A DNA stretch of 64,000 nt from contig LS997564.1 of NCBI GenBank assembly GCA_000469685.2, positions 22,726,960 through 22,790,959 of the forward strand, given 5' to 3'. A model generated the notes under the pieces. The model was not told the DNA's origin and searched no databases. It saw nothing but the letters and a program-made list of their open reading frames with translations. This document shows, piece by piece, positions 1 through 12,082 of the stretch. Each line of letters begins with the position of its first letter. Position 1 is the first letter of the stretch. Position numbers and translations under genes: made by a program. The stretch is from Haemonchus contortus (Eukaryota > Nematoda > Chromadorea > Rhabditida > Trichostrongylidae).

Positions 1-2630
1 AAATTTTGCGTTCTTCATGTATTCCACCGGGTCGCGGAGTCGAGACATTCTGCGCATATCGGAGCTGTGGAGTCCGGCTCGATATTGCGTGAGTCGGTTG
101 AACCTCAAAAGACATCGCTCGAGTGCTCTGTGACTTGTATTCAGAGGCCTTGACGTGGATGCACTGGTCACCCAGGTCTCAGACCCGTAACAGAGCGCAG
201 GAAGAACTGTGGAATCGAACAGATTAGCGCGACGTTCCGGGTCAGCCAAATGATTGGCGACCTCTTTCAGAGGTCCGAAGGCTGCCCACGCTGCTTTCTG
301 CCGTCTCACCAGTTCTTCTCTCATGTCGATGTCCATATTCATGGAACGCCCGAGATAAACGTATGACGAGGTCTCCTTGATGGGTGTACCATCGATCTTG
401 ATTTGACCTTCGTCAACCCAAGCATTTTTCATGAACTATGTCTTTGTTTGGTTGATCCGCAGCCCTACCTTCTTCCCTGCTTCATTAAGCTCAGCAAGCA
501 TAGTCTCAGCTTCCGCAATGCTGCTTGAAAAGAGAACGATGTCGTCCGCAAAGCGGAGATTTGAGAGGAACCGTCCGTCCACACGAATGCCCGTTTCGTC
601 CCAGTCGAGCGACTTCATAACCCACTGCAGCGCGGCTGTGAACAGCTTCGGCGAAATAGTGTCGCCTTGTCTCACACCCTTCCCTATGGGAATGGGGAGA
701 GGTCGTTGGAATGGCTGCACCGTCGCGCTGCAGCGACTACTGCAGTCAGCTAGAATTCTTATGTAGGGAGGGTCCACTCCTTGATCGACCAGCGCTGACA
801 GAACCGCGTTCGTTTCGACGCTGTCAATAGCTTTTTCATAGTCGACAAAGGTAAGGACAAGAGGCATTCGGAATTCTCGGCACACTTCGATGACCATTGC
901 GACCGCTTGGATGTGGTCTAAGCAGTTGAATCCCTTCCGGAATCCGGCCTGCTCTACAGGTTGAGCTTCATCCAGCGTTCGCGATATGCGGGTCAGAATG
1001 ATCTTCGTGCATAGCTTGTAAAGCACACTTAGCAAGCTTATTGGGCGGTAATTGCGAAGATCATCCCGGTCTCCCTTCTTGTGAAGAATGACCATCCGCG
1101 AGTTCCTCCACTGGTCGGGGATCTTCTCCTTCTGGAGGTAGGATGTCATATGTGCTGCGAGAAGCGCATGAAGTTCGTAGCCTCCTGCGCGGAGTACGTC
1201 GGCTGAGATCTTGTCGGGGCCTGGAGTTGTGCCCCTTTTCATGCTCGCAATCGCAACTCTCACCTCCGAAGGAAGGATCCGAGGTGCTGTTCCGCCAGTG
1301 GGGATTTTAGGTTTCCGCACGTGTGTCGTGGACCGGTAGAGTTTGGTGTAAAACCTCGTGTAACTTCCTCCATCTCAAGTCTCGATGTTGTGAGTGTTCC
1401 GTCCTCCTTCTTCAAGCACGAAAGTGGAATACTGTGGTCCTGAAGATCCCGATTTTTTCTCAGACTAGTTCTGTTCAAGGCTGCCTCCAGTAGTCTCCTC
1501 TCCCTGCATAGCTGAAGGTCTCGCCGCACTGCTTGTCTGCAGCTGATATTCGCTTGCAGCCTTTCGAGATGTGTGGCGTTCTGGTCAAGCCTCAGGCTTC
1601 TTCTTGTTCTGAGAAGATCCTTCGTCGCATCTGAAATGCGAGCGGAGGTATCCACCCGCGGAAGCTTAGCCTGTTCAGCACAGGAGAGGAGACCCCGAAC
1701 CAGCGCGTCGTAGTCTTCGGTCGGTCATCCAGGACCTGCCAGTCATATCGGGACAAGACGTCATTCAGAACATCTCCGTCGTATACAGCATGCTTCGAGC
1801 TTTTCGCGCGATGTTGAGAGATCTTTTCCAGCTTGTGACTGAATCTGATCTTAGCGCGAAGGAGTCGATGATCGGAACCACTGCAAAAAGATGGTACCAC
1901 ACCAACATCTAGTAAGCACCACGTTCTGTTTGTTAATACGTGGTCCAGTTCAGCATGAGTTGTACCGTTTGGAGACTCCCATGTCCAGCGGCGATGTTCC
2001 TTCTTTTGGAAGAAAGAATTTCCATGGAAGAGTCGAGCCGCGGACAGGAGTCCCGCTAGACGGTTTCCGCTCTCGTTCCTGTCCCCCATTCCGAACTTTC
2101 CAATCCCGAACTCCTCCTCTCGTGCTTCGCCAAGCCTAGCGTTGAAATCTTCAACAACGAATTTGTAAAAGGTCTTCTCGTTGTGGATGATTTCCTCAAG
2201 TTGGTCGTAAAACGCAACGAGCTCTTCTTCGTCAGCTGTAGAGTGTGGAGAGTAGCAGTTGGCGATGGAGATGGTCTTCATGTGCGTATGTCGTAGGCGT
2301 AGGATGGCAAAGCGAGGAGACAGGATCTCGTGAGAATCGACGAGATGGACGACAGATGGGTGCACGACGAAACCAACGCCGCCGACGTTTCGCGATGGAA
2401 GCTTTTCACCACGAGTGATGAGGGTTCCATCGTTCATTCGTCGCACAACGGTTCTACTGCTCTTGGTTTCTTGCAGCGCAATCACATAATATTTGATGTG
2501 AGAGGCCGCATCGAGGAGCTCATGGAGTGCGGCATTGGAAGAGACTGTTCTCGCGTTATAGGTATGGGTAGGAAACAGTCTCTGTGTCGTGTGGAGGGAG
2601 TGCTGTCATAGTCCAAAATCCAAGGCGCCC
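1..2630 (-). mobile_element. RTE-type non-LTR retrotransposon, decayed, 3' end outside window
   Basis: Reading on the minus strand from about 2630 to 1, an apurinic-type endonuclease is followed by a reverse transcriptase, the order of RTE elements. The endonuclease (about 2485-1740) shows IALQETK, a DFNARLG block and a terminal SGSDHRLL motif; the usual GDFN is EDFN here. The linker continues in another frame (1655-1300). The RT (1320-436) shows PGPDKISADVL, NYRPISLL, QAGFRKG, GVRQGD and the intact catalytic RFADD. Breaks: a frameshift near 1720, another near 1345, and an in-frame TAG at 436-438, after which the same frame stays open to base 1 (FMKNAW, then a C-terminal region with YLGRSMN). 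The copy is therefore dead but recent. RTE elements copy themselves by target-primed reverse transcription; the 3' tail lies beyond the window. Confidence 0.93.
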
Positions 2631-3330
2631 TGCGCAACCCGAGATTTCTTCGCCTCTTACCGGTCGCTATACCGTCCGACGCCGGAGACGGCTGGGCCCA
2701 GTGTGCGGGGTACTGAGGCTGTTTTATTGCTGTTTTAGCGAGCTTGCCCCTGGAGTCTCAACACTGCCTTGCCAAGGCCAGTGCTGCGTCTTCAAAATCG
2801 TGGCTATAGCCATTCTGGATCAGAGGGAGCTGAGGCCTACTCTTAGCCGTTCAGACATGCAGACGTGCCGTTGAACTATTATTTATATAGAGATGTTTAT
2901 ATAGATGGTAATTGAAAAAAAATGATGAAGGCTCCAACGCAAAACTCCGTCGACCAGTAGGAAATTTAGGCGAGAGTTTTCGGACCATACAAGCCGACAT
3001 CTGATGGTACTGACGAGAGCATGTGGCAGGGCGACAGGACGCCCCCCCCCCTTTAGTAGGCGGATATCTCCCCGAGCGAGTCCTGGTCCTTGATCCAGAA
3101 CGCGATGACTTACATTGGACGTAACGTACCGGGGCTTGCTGTGTGCAACTTAACGCGTGAGGAACGAATTCAACCGCGACCTCCGGTGGACGGATAAGGG
3201 GGACTCAAGCAAGGGGGCCGCCATCCCTCCAGTTCTTCGCACGTCTACCTGACCACAGCTTCGAACGCGAAGCGGCAAGTCGGTCAAGATAAACCCTCCG
3301 CATGACTGAAGAGCACCGGAGCTTCGAATT
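2631..3330 (-). mobile_element. Probable 5' leader of the RTE element
   Basis: GC-rich sequence directly upstream of the endonuclease start. It lacks a long frame that makes protein sense and changes to AT-rich intergenic DNA near 3330. Its position and composition suggest the 5' untranslated/promoter part of the same element, but I cannot place its exact 5' end. A C-run lies at about 3043-3052. Confidence 0.4.
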
Positions 3331-3465
3331 GGAGCTTGTGATGAAATACTAAAAAACTAGAAAGAAACAGGAGTATTATTGTTACATAAACAAAACATTA
3401 AAATCGGACACGCCTACAAGCCTAAACGCCACCCTCCCACCACGTTGAGGTGGTAGACCGTCGGA

Positions 3466-3481
3466 GGGGGGGGGGGGGGGG
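3466..3481 (+). repeat. G homopolymer (about 16 G)
   Basis: An uninterrupted G run in otherwise AT-rich DNA. It is one of several such G/C runs in this window. Nothing gene-like lies between it and 3780. Confidence 0.8.
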
Positions 3482-3781
3482 TCTGCCTGTCATGTTATGC
3501 GTTTGACTGGCCTTTTGAAGATCATTTGGATAGCGTATCTTCAAAGCTTCAAATTTGGAAGCGATGCTAGGGAAGACGGAAAGTCATAGTAAACCCGATG
3601 GGGATCTTAGAAATGTGAGGCAGGCGTGACTCCATTTCCCACATACTTCGCGCCGAGATTGTAGCCATGACGCTTCGCTATGTGTTGTGTTGCATGGAGG
3701 GTGAGGGTATATAGTTTGTAAGAGTTCGCCAAGGCAGTAGCCGGGGAAGACGGTCAGTGGAATCGGTATTGTGTAATCGAG

Positions 3782-4010
3782 TTGCCGCAAGCGGCTGTCG
3801 CGAACTATTCGCCTTGTTATAACAGTTTCAGCGTTCTTTATACAGCTCGATCGGTATACGATTATTACTTCAGGGTGATTCTAGTACTATTACTCCTTTC
3901 GTTTTTGTATTCCTTACGTATTCTACTTCATTCTGGTAAATTCCTTCGTGCGCGACGTCGCTCTCACTGCGAAGCGACCATTTCCACACAATTGCTGTTA
4001 GATATAAACA
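3782..4010 (+). repeat. Dispersed repeat, copy A (relative at 11119-11340)
   Basis: This stretch is recognisably homologous to the reverse complement of 11119-11340. Both start with a CTGTCGCG block, then share GTTCTT..ATACAGCTC, a pyrimidine-rich middle with TTCCT repeats, and a CGCG..CG end. No protein family is recognised in the open frames. It is probably an old MITE or retroelement fragment. Confidence 0.5.
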
Positions 4011-4039
4011 GACCCTTAATGGTAAGTGATAACAACTGA

Positions 4040-4731
4040 TAGGGGCCGAAAAGGATTCAGGTAAGAGTCACTAACTCGGTTACAACCTCCCTCAACAGTG
4101 GAATGTTGACACCTTGATGGATGATGTGAGATGTGACTGGAGCCTAGAGGCCAGATGACGGGGATCGATAAAAAGTGGTAAGGAAGGCGGCCATAGAAGG
4201 TGAAAAGTCAGAGTTACTAAATCGGTTGGTGGCAGGAACTGGTGGCACATAATAAAAACTGATAAGAGGCTATAGAAGGCTAAGCACCACTGACTAGTTG
4301 GCTTCTTTAGATTCAAAGGAAAGGCACAGTTCACGATAAAAATGGTTTCTGAGGTTTCTCCGTGGTATATTTTCGAGCCCCCCCCCCCCCTTCAAATATA
4401 ACTGCGGGTACCGATATCAGTCGCTGCTGAACATCTTCAACCACAAATGAAGTGAGAATTTTGGCTATTGATTTAAAACCATAGAGATTAGGAGGGTCTT
4501 CTGGTAGTGTTATTATTCATAGTTCGGCAAATTGATTCGTATAATTCAAGACTTTGTGTGATAAACCACGTTGTCCAGTCGCCAAAAGGTTGATGCGTCA
4601 GGAAAGCCAATATAGGGACGAATAAAATTTTTATTGAATGTTTACGGTTGAGATCAAAGACAGCAGATGGAAGTCTCTAGAGCGTGCGCGATTGTATTTA
4701 TCAGTCCCATGCAGGTAAGGGTAGTATCCAC
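4040..4731. other. Intergenic, no gene seen
   Basis: No coding frame with family motifs. It contains a partial MITE end (AAGGCACAGTTCACGATAAA near 4321-4345) and a C run at about 4378-4390. Confidence 0.5.
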
Positions 4732-4902
4732 GTGATTGGGGGAGTCCCTCTCATAAGTTTGTGGTCTTGTTTCGAAAGGAGGAATTGGAGGCGAGCCGCC
4801 ATTCCGATTTTGTAAAAGTGATTGGGGGAGTCCCTTTCATAAGTTTGTGGTCTTGTTTCGAAAGGAGGAATTGGAGGCGAGCCGCCATTCCGATTTTGTA
4901 AA
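4732..4902 (+). repeat. Tandem duplication, two units of about 86 bp
   Basis: 4732-4817 is repeated head to tail at 4818-4902. Both units begin GTGATTGGGGGAGTCCCT and end with CCGATTTTGTAAA. I see about one substitution between the units, so the duplication is recent. No function is apparent. Confidence 0.9.
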
Positions 4903-5338
4903 GGAGCGAAGAGAAGCCAGACGTAAGCCGGACCATTCGACTGGCCAGCAGTATATTTAATTCGTCCTTATCATTACCTCGATGATGATTCAAAATGAAC
5001 GTGCTTGTCGTATTACGGTGAATGGTCCTAGCAGAATAGCTTCAAAGACGACTGATGAGAAGATTGCAAAATTGAGGGTAATTGGCCACTGACGTTCAGG
5101 CAGTAGAGATGCAGGGGTCTGCTTTTCACACAACTCTAGGATCAGCCTCTGAACTTACTATGCGAATAACGCACCTACGAATACATATGATGACGCCGAT
5201 GCCATCGTTTCATAACCTTTTTTTCCCATCCCATGTCCCCGCTTCTGTATGCATATCTTCCAAGAGCTGGCAATGCCTGATTTCAAATGCATCGCAACTC
5301 CTATGCCATGAGCAGAAGCTAACAGAGCCTTTTTCCAG

Positions 5339-8300
5339 CGTCCAGGCGGAAGTATAAGAATATCTTCGTATTCGTTTCAATACCGTGTCTTGCGATAGCT
5401 ATGTACGCTGCCTACATAGACTACATGGCACGCAAAGAACGAGAACGGCCAAAATATATACCTTACGCATATCTCAACGTCAGGAAGAGGGTTTGTTCCA
5501 ATCTTTTCGTATTAGATAACTGAGCCGCTTGCAAGGTCTTCGATCAGTAAGAACCTGCCTTCACGTTCCTCCCTTGTTATTTTTGTGGTAAGCGTATACT
5601 TCTCTAGAACAACTTTTAGGGCTTCCGTGTGCTTTTCGATCAGGTCTTTTATTTTCTCCCTGTTTCCCCCTTACTCCCTCGAAGTTCTCTTCTCGCGAAT
5701 ATATGATGTCACATCATGCCATTTATCACCTTGTTTTGATTAACCTTCTGTAGAATGTTCTTCACTTCACTTCCGTTTCGCATGGCGCCTGTTCCTACGT
5801 CTTTTCTGTCATGGTCACTTTCACCGTGCTGTGCTGTCCTGTACTTCTCGGCCCAGACTCTAATGTTGGTGGTGGAGGCACTAATATAGATGCAATCCTG
5901 AAGAAATATCGTAATTCTCTAATCTTTAAAAATCGTTATTCGCGCGGCTCATCGTTTTATTGGCATGCATAGTACTTCAGTCAAAATTTCAGGGGAAACT
6001 GAAACCAATCCCTGGTAGTAGAATTGCTCGGGTTTGCAACCAGGACTACTCACCACGCTGCGGTTTTCGGTGTGTGAGATCCATAAAAAAATCCTCAGTT
6101 GCGTGCTAGGCACAACAGAAGATTCCATTTCTTTTTTCGTTAAGTTTTTCCTTCTTATTTGAGGCTTTCGTGCCTTACATCCATCGATACAAGCTTTCGA
6201 TACAGTGGATTGAAGAGATAACCAAAGTTATGGATTACCAGGACGTTCCTCCTAAATTCATGAGTATGGTTCGGATGTGTTGCGCAACAACTTTGCGATT
6301 TTGCCAGTCTACAGGGACTTCCTCGTCAACGTGAGGAGAGAGCTCGACAGGGTGATGCTATCGCGCAGAACTTTCCAGTGCCGTCCTCGAGAATGTCATG
6401 TCACGGCTTCCGTACGTTACGGGACTTTTGGGCTGGCAGAGCTGTCATGGGCAGCTCTGCCAGCCCAAAAGTCCCGTAACGTACGGAAGCCTCGCGTTGC
6501 AAAGTGTTGAGACGTTAACAGTCCTTCCCCCTCTCTTCCTTCCCCCCCCCCCCCCCTCCGTGCGAGGTGGTGGAGGCACTGGAGGGTAGAAAAATAAAGT
6601 GCGGTACAATGCGAGAGACCAGGTGGTCCTGCCGCGGGTTGAAACACGCTGGCTACGGCTCCGGAGCCATCCTCTGCAGTGGTTCCATGATCACCAACGG
6701 TGTCGAAGTGTTACAAGGTTGAAGAGTTGTGGGCGAAATTTCAGCTCGGATGAAACACGAACCGATGCTTCTGCTTTCCGAGCGCAGTGCTCTTCATCGC
6801 TTACACCACCGAGACTCCTTTCACTTCGCCTGCTCTATGCTTTTCAAGTCATTCACATGTACAACATGCTAAATCATAATAGGTCAGCCATTATCAGCAC
6901 TGAAACGCTAAACTGTGAGCCATTCTGGGGATGAAGAGTACGGTGCTCTGAAAGCAGAAGTGGGGATTCGATCGGATGCGGTGTACCGCGGCGGAATAGC
7001 AGCAGTAAACAAATGGTAATTCAAAACATTAATTAAGAGTTGTTGCCTCCGAACGTTTCCAGGACTCGATTGTGTAGGCCGAACGCTCCGGTAACCGCCT
7101 GATGAGGTTTTTGTAGTTGTCCTCGAACGTCAAACGCATCACATCTTCTTCACCTACCTCCCACAGACTGCTTGCACTGAGCGATTAAAGGACGAGCTCT
7201 GGGCTTCTGGATCATGGTCGATGAGAAGGTACGTAGCTAAAGTGCTACCACGAGAAGCTGTTATTATCGTAGATGACTTCGATAGGCACCACGAAAGTTG
7301 GTTACAGCTATGATGGATAGTTTAGTATAGGCCACGTAACGCTGATGATGAGCGGATTTTTAATTTTCATCTCGTCACCGGCAGCGACAGAACTAGAGCA
7401 CCACTAGACGTCCTTCGTCAAGAGCTGTCCAACGCGAAGGCTGTGACGCTGCGTAATCGACCACTGAATTGCATGTTGAAAACGGCTCCACCGAAACAGA
7501 TATGAAGTAAAAGAAGTGGGCCTGCGAGAATAATCGAAAGATGGCGGTCAAAGAGAAGGAGGCCGCTCGTACTCGAATCCGGCTACCTTTTGTCAAGGCT
7601 TTTGCGGGAACTGGGAAGGTGGTCGCAACAGTACCAGCAACTTCTGTTGCGCCAGGCTGTTTGCCTAAGCTAGGCTAGGCTAAGCATGGAGCATGGCGTA
7701 AGATTGATGGGCAATCAGAGAAAAGGGAGGCCAGTATAAAAGATGTCAGGTCACCGAGAAGCTCTTAAGGTGTGATGGTGAGTGATTAAATAGTCAAATT
7801 CTGATTAAAACGCACGATTGCACTGAAACCATGACAGTACTACCTGGAAAATATATATGCAATAGAAATCACCCATAAAAATTAGGATCAACCAGGGTTA
7901 GTTGTAACGTCTCGTTTATATGTTTATATTCCGCAGTAAGAGAAGGCTGGTGGCTGACTTTATTTAGACTCGAATCACTGTCTGGCAGACTACCTATGGC
8001 AGTCTCAGACCTTTTCCAGATCAAAATTTTCATGAGATTTTGCTACTCTTCTCTCTCAAATCTTTTTATAGGCGAATCATGAATTTCGATGATTGTGATG
8101 TTACTTGATAGACCTTGATTACACGATTGGTGGCACTGAAAGATCTGGTCGGATCCAATTTGGGCTCATTCTTCCCGATTTCTTCGGCCTGTTAGTTTGC
8201 TGAATCCTACGCGAGCTCTTCGTCTTCTGTCATCAGTGTCCTAGATGATTTCCGTTTTTTGTAAGCATCTTTCACCCGTTTAAATTTTCCTCTTTCCCTA

Positions 8301-8650
8301 CTATCTCTAGGCTATTTGTCTTTATTTAAATTTATTTCCCTTCCTTGCCTCTTTTTACCATGCTGCCTTCCCTTTCCTCAGCCCAGTACCTCTTTCCTGA
8401 TTCTACTGACCTCCCGGAAAAGTGTCTAGCATCTGTATACAATAGTGTCTGTCTCAACGCTACATTTTCTTCAGTAATGAGTTGGTTTTTAAATTTTCTG
8501 ACGTATTTTTCCCATTGTACAAAGAATGTTCGATTACTCGACAGAATTTTTCAGCCATTTCCATGGGGTGACGGTAATCACTCCTTGTTCCACAATCCTC
8601 GAGAACAGTATGTTCCCGGCGTTGGATTTGAAGAGGACTACAAAAAGTGA
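5339..8650 (+). CDS. Cytochrome c oxidase subunit 6A, third copy, exon 1 not found
   Basis: Complex IV subunit VIa of the inner mitochondrial membrane. Two exons are visible. The middle exon is 5339-5490: acceptor TTTTCCAG, 152 bases, encoding the transmembrane part with SIPCLAIAMYAAY and RPKYIPYAYLNVRKR, ended by GT. The last exon is 8555-8650: acceptor [39 protein letters not shown], stop TGA. The middle exon has exactly the length and phase of the two complete copies downstream. Its sequence has diverged (YMARKERER instead of HHMSHERPE), while the last exon is strongly conserved. The roughly 3 kb intron holds retroelement debris. No matching exon 1 was found upstream, so it is either remote and divergent or missing. 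This could be a transcribed paralog or a 5'-truncated pseudogene. Confidence 0.7.
6190..6370 (+). pseudogene. Reverse transcriptase fragment (LINE debris)
   Basis: Conceptual translation gives FDSVDWKEITKVMDYQDVPP followed by KFMSMVRMCC, which resembles the LINE RT block where an F-D-S-V-D catalytic segment is followed by a helix and a VPxKF motif. Frames break just after it, and no GVRQGD or FADD blocks follow. This is a short retroelement relic. Confidence 0.5.
6405..6491. repeat. Perfect 40-bp-arm hairpin
   Basis: 6405-6444 and 6452-6491 are exact reverse complements, separated by a 7-base loop (TCATGGG). The arm starts GGCTTCCGTACGTTACGGGA and ends GGCAGAGCTG. The arms are perfect, so the structure is young or maintained. 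Confidence 0.95.
6542..6556 (+). repeat. C homopolymer (about 15 C)
   Basis: An uninterrupted C run, 50 bases after the hairpin. Confidence 0.8.
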
Positions 8651-8759
8651 TCTTTTCCATCTGAATCTAAGGTGATCAGCTATTGTAGCATTCTCTTCAT
8701 TAAATGAATCATTGAATCGTCGAACGGATTTAGAACGACATTCTTTTGATGTACTGCAG

Positions 8760-9130
8760 AAATATCGTTGACTCTTCCGACGTGACATCAACGCAGTTCG
8801 AAATGGACGAGTGCTTTCGAATCATGAATAAACAGCCACACTACATCAAACTTAGCCGAGAGTTACTACGTGACGGATGGCTCTCTTTCCTCGACACTCG
8901 GGTTAATGTATCCCGCGGCTTTATTAGTGTTAAGCAGTAGCGTAAAACTAGTTTTGAGAATATCTTATTTCATGCTACATCAGCCCAAAAACAAGCCGCT
9001 AAGCATGCAGTGGCCAGCAACATGTTGAGAACATCAACAGGTGTCGCGCGGGTGAAGCTGAACGTCAAGAATTACGACGTTTAGCTTGCAAGATAGCTGC
9101 TGAGAACGATTGTACGTTAGTACAAGTCAT
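8760..9130 (+). pseudogene. Penelope/PLE-like reverse transcriptase C-terminal remnant
   Basis: In one frame the sequence reads PHYIKLSRE, WLSFLDTRVNVSRG, an in-frame TAG at 8938-8940, then RKTSFENILFHATSAQ and VASNMLRTSTG. The pattern is a 'FLD-x-x-(V/I)' strand, then a (W/Y)-x-RK-x-S-x-NIL-x-H motif, then 'A(V)xxNMxRT'. I know it from RT C-termini of Penelope-like and related nematode elements. The class assignment is from memory of motif style, not a search. Upstream RT blocks are absent. Confidence 0.5.
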
Positions 9131-10555
9131 AGGGCTTTTCGCTGTAAATTTCGTTGCCTAATCAAATGCCCGGATGGAATATACATTGTTGTCTTAATCC
9201 TACTGCCTCTACTTCATCCAAGTTTTGGGGCTCTAGAACCGAATAACAATTTCATTCTTGTTCCGCCCTCTAAGACGGGGTTTATTCCTTTCGCAAGGCC
9301 AAACTGCTGAAATGATTCAATGACATTCGCATTTGAGCTCATAATCAGCCCTTACAAGTTACTATTACATCGTGTCTACCGCCACTTCACATTCGAAACC
9401 TCCTACCCAAGGTTGTATCGTTACTGGAATAACGTCATGCTTCCATTGTCAATTGCTTTTTAAGAGCCCTCAACAGCCTCTACAAGGCGTTACCATTCTC
9501 TACCCCAACCGTCTACAGTTCATAAAAGCTCCAAACCTCTTATCAAGTCAAGATTGACAGGAAAAGCGTTATGCACTATTAACTCTTGCCTTCTATTGCC
9601 TCTTATCAACACCTAACTGCTGGTAGCAGTTTCTATCATTTAGCATGTATAGTCATATTACACAACCCATTTCCTATCGTAGTACCAAGGTTTCTCTGTT
9701 AACTAATTGGTGATCGTGCCTTCCAAGTGTGTCTGGAGTGTGAAACGAGGGAGCCTTCCGCGGACTATTGCTGTGGCCCGCCGGCGGGCCCCACAGTTCC
9801 AGGAGCAACACATTTTCTTGGGCCCCGCTGTTTGAGATAAAATTTCGATAAAATGTCACAGAAAAAGTGATAAGTCATCCACAAAAAGTACGGGCTACGT
9901 TGGAGACTCTTCACCTCTTCTGTGCCATTTTAAAGGTTACTTTGTTACTTTGTTAAGCTGTACATGGAATAGGGAACTGCTCAACAGATTTCTGAGCTTT
10001 TGTGGCTTGTGCGATCCAGTTCCAACCAAATATCGTGAAACTTTGTCCAAACGCGAGATATGAATTTTGTCCTCAGATCCTTAATGGATAGCTTAGAGGC
10101 AGATAGCATTGTTAAGAATAAATTGTAGGACCCTTCCAAAAGTTTTTGGGCAACCTTCCCTCTGCCGAAAAACGATTTACAAATTGGAGTTTAATAAAAG
10201 TCTGAAAGAGAGCTGGAGCAGACGTATCTGTTGCTACATGGAATATCCGAGGGAAAAGATCATGCTGATAAATCATGTCAAAAGGGCTTGATAGAAATGC
10301 ACCAAGGGCACCATAAACAACAAGCTCCTTGCCTTTGAAATCCCTATATCAGTCACCATTAGTTGTCACTAATTGCATACACCTACAGTCTCATTCTGTC
10401 GTTTTTCTCTTCCAAACTCGAACCCTCCATATTGAGCAGCAGGAGGCACGAGTTTACGATCAAACAAACATGCCTAAGCGCACGCCCACTGGCACAGATA
10501 TGCCGTTTGAAAAACGGCTGAGATAGGCTCATCAAGGGCTTCAAAACCGGCTCAA
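9131..10555. other. Intergenic, no gene seen
   Basis: Only short frames without motifs. A GC-rich self-complementary 16-mer (GGCCCGCCGGCGGGCC, 9775-9790) stands out in AT-rich surroundings. Confidence 0.4.
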
Positions 10556-10894
10556 CCCACGTGCACTTTCGAAAGTGGGCGAGTTCTCATGGCGTTGTAA
10601 AAGCTGTAGGGTCTGCACCGCTCGCACAGGGACGCACACGACCCACGCAGACACCCTATACTCAGCTGTGGCAGGCACATTTGGATAGCTCGTACACATA
10701 CCCATTTTCATGTAACTTAAGTTGTCACATGCTCATCCAACGATTAAATTTTCTGCTTTTTCTTTGGAAGCTGATAGTTCTCTAAGTGCCCCGATTTTCG
10801 TATTTCCTTCGTTATTTTTGCGCTACTGTGAACTATCACTGAATATTCGTTAAAACTAGATACCCTAACATTATCGTGAACCGTGCCTTTGAAT
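10556..10894 (+). mobile_element. MITE-like repeat, relative of 36722-37080
   Basis: The right end (TATCGTGAACCGTGCCTTTG) matches the terminal motif of the MITE family described at 37197-37597. The body shares order and words with 36722-37080: TGTAG, a GCACC/ACGCAGAC block, CAGCTGTGGCAGG versus CAGCTGTATGCAATGG, CAGCTCGTnnA, and TTTCATGTAACTT. No coding capacity is visible. The left end is uncertain. Confidence 0.5.
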
Positions 10895-11118
10895 TACTGC
10901 CACGGGCGGTTTTGAACTCGCTTGACAATCTCCGCAATGAAAAGAAACCATAATATTGAGAAAATGGAAGATTTGAGAACAGCAGAGGTCAGGGACAGCA
11001 TGTAGTTGTCTCTTTTCACATCTCATGACAGAGCGACGAAAAAAGGCGTGCCCCTGTGCTTGGCAAAATAAGCAATCACCAAGCTCTGGCCATTGTTGAA
11101 TCGAGTCTGCTTGATTAT

Positions 11119-11345
11119 TCAAGACCTACGAGAACGTTCTTTTGGGTGTGGTGCAGAAGGAACGAAATAGTCGCTCGCTTCGAGAGAGACGCCGCGTGCG
11201 AAGGAATATAGAAGAATGCTGCAGAAATTAAGAAATACAGGAATAAGAGAACTAACAGTAGAATAATGCCAAAAGTAACAATCGCTTAGTAATTGAGCTG
11301 TATGAAGAACGCTAGAACTGTTGCAACGAGGCAAATGGTCCGCGA
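11119..11345 (-). repeat. Dispersed repeat, copy B (relative at 3782-4010)
   Basis: The reverse complement aligns with 3782-4010 across about 200 bases. The order of shared words is the same (CTGTCGCG, CGTTCTT, ATACAGCTC, TTCCT repeats, CGCG..CGTC). No recognised protein. Confidence 0.5.
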
Positions 11346-12082
11346 CAGCTGCGAGCGGCGGATCGATTAGTCAAAACCGTTCCTACTCCCGTTTTCTTCT
11401 TGCTCATCTTTCGATGCACCAGCGATCAGCTGATCTATCATAATAATTTTGTTGTTAGTTAGCTGCAGTCCACAGTTTTAAAGAAACCTTCTGGGACAAA
11501 GCTTCTCGGACTCTTTCCAACTCGGAATTTTCGGTTGTAGGGCATGACCTTGAATCACTTGCGTACAATACTTAGCTGCAGAAAAATGTATGATTGAGGC
11601 GTAACTTCATATATTGTAATCACAATCGGAATACACCCACAGGAAAAATGCTTTTTTAATGAGAAACTGTAATTTTTTTTGAGAATTTGTGGTCTAAAGT
11701 CAAAGTCATGAAGTTAACCACTTAGTTCCAAGACCTATCTTGTGAAATTTCCAGATAAGTATGACTAAACTGGTGCGAACCTCGAATACATGATGAAATA
11801 TATACAAAATCCCTGGTAAGTAACACTTTACTCGGGCATGGAGAATGGCATCACAGTCGGCTTCTCATTGAAGATCTTGCCTTGGACTATCAGTAGTTGT
11901 TCTATGAACTGCTTATCCTTTACTCTTCGGATATGCAGTTTCCCCCACAGTTGCAACTCGTACCAGTCAGTCTATTAGTTTTTTACATTTATTTCAATGA
12001 TTGTTTTTGCCGTACAGTTTTGTTATATCAGAATCTTCCTCAAGGACCTTCGAGCAGTTCGGAAATGCTGATTTATGGGCTA
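11346..12082. other. Intergenic, no gene seen
   Basis: AT-rich. There are only short frames with no recognisable motif. Confidence 0.4.

Larger units (their letters stand above)
5491..8554. other. Intron of the third cox-6A copy, repeat-rich
   Basis: Apart from the RT fragment, hairpin and C run listed separately, I see no coding frame with recognisable motifs. A short TAGGC-repeat palindrome occurs near 7668-7685. Confidence 0.4.

Noticed and set aside
2584..2874. Plus-strand open frame of 96 codons
   Set aside because: Antisense to the RTE 5' region; Arg/Cys-rich translation with no motif.
3940..4030. Candidate exon 1 for the third cox-6A copy ending at a GTAAGT donor near 4021
   Set aside because: The phase-compatible frame has an upstream stop and no ATG, and the peptide does not resemble cox-6A exon 1; the area is a dispersed repeat.
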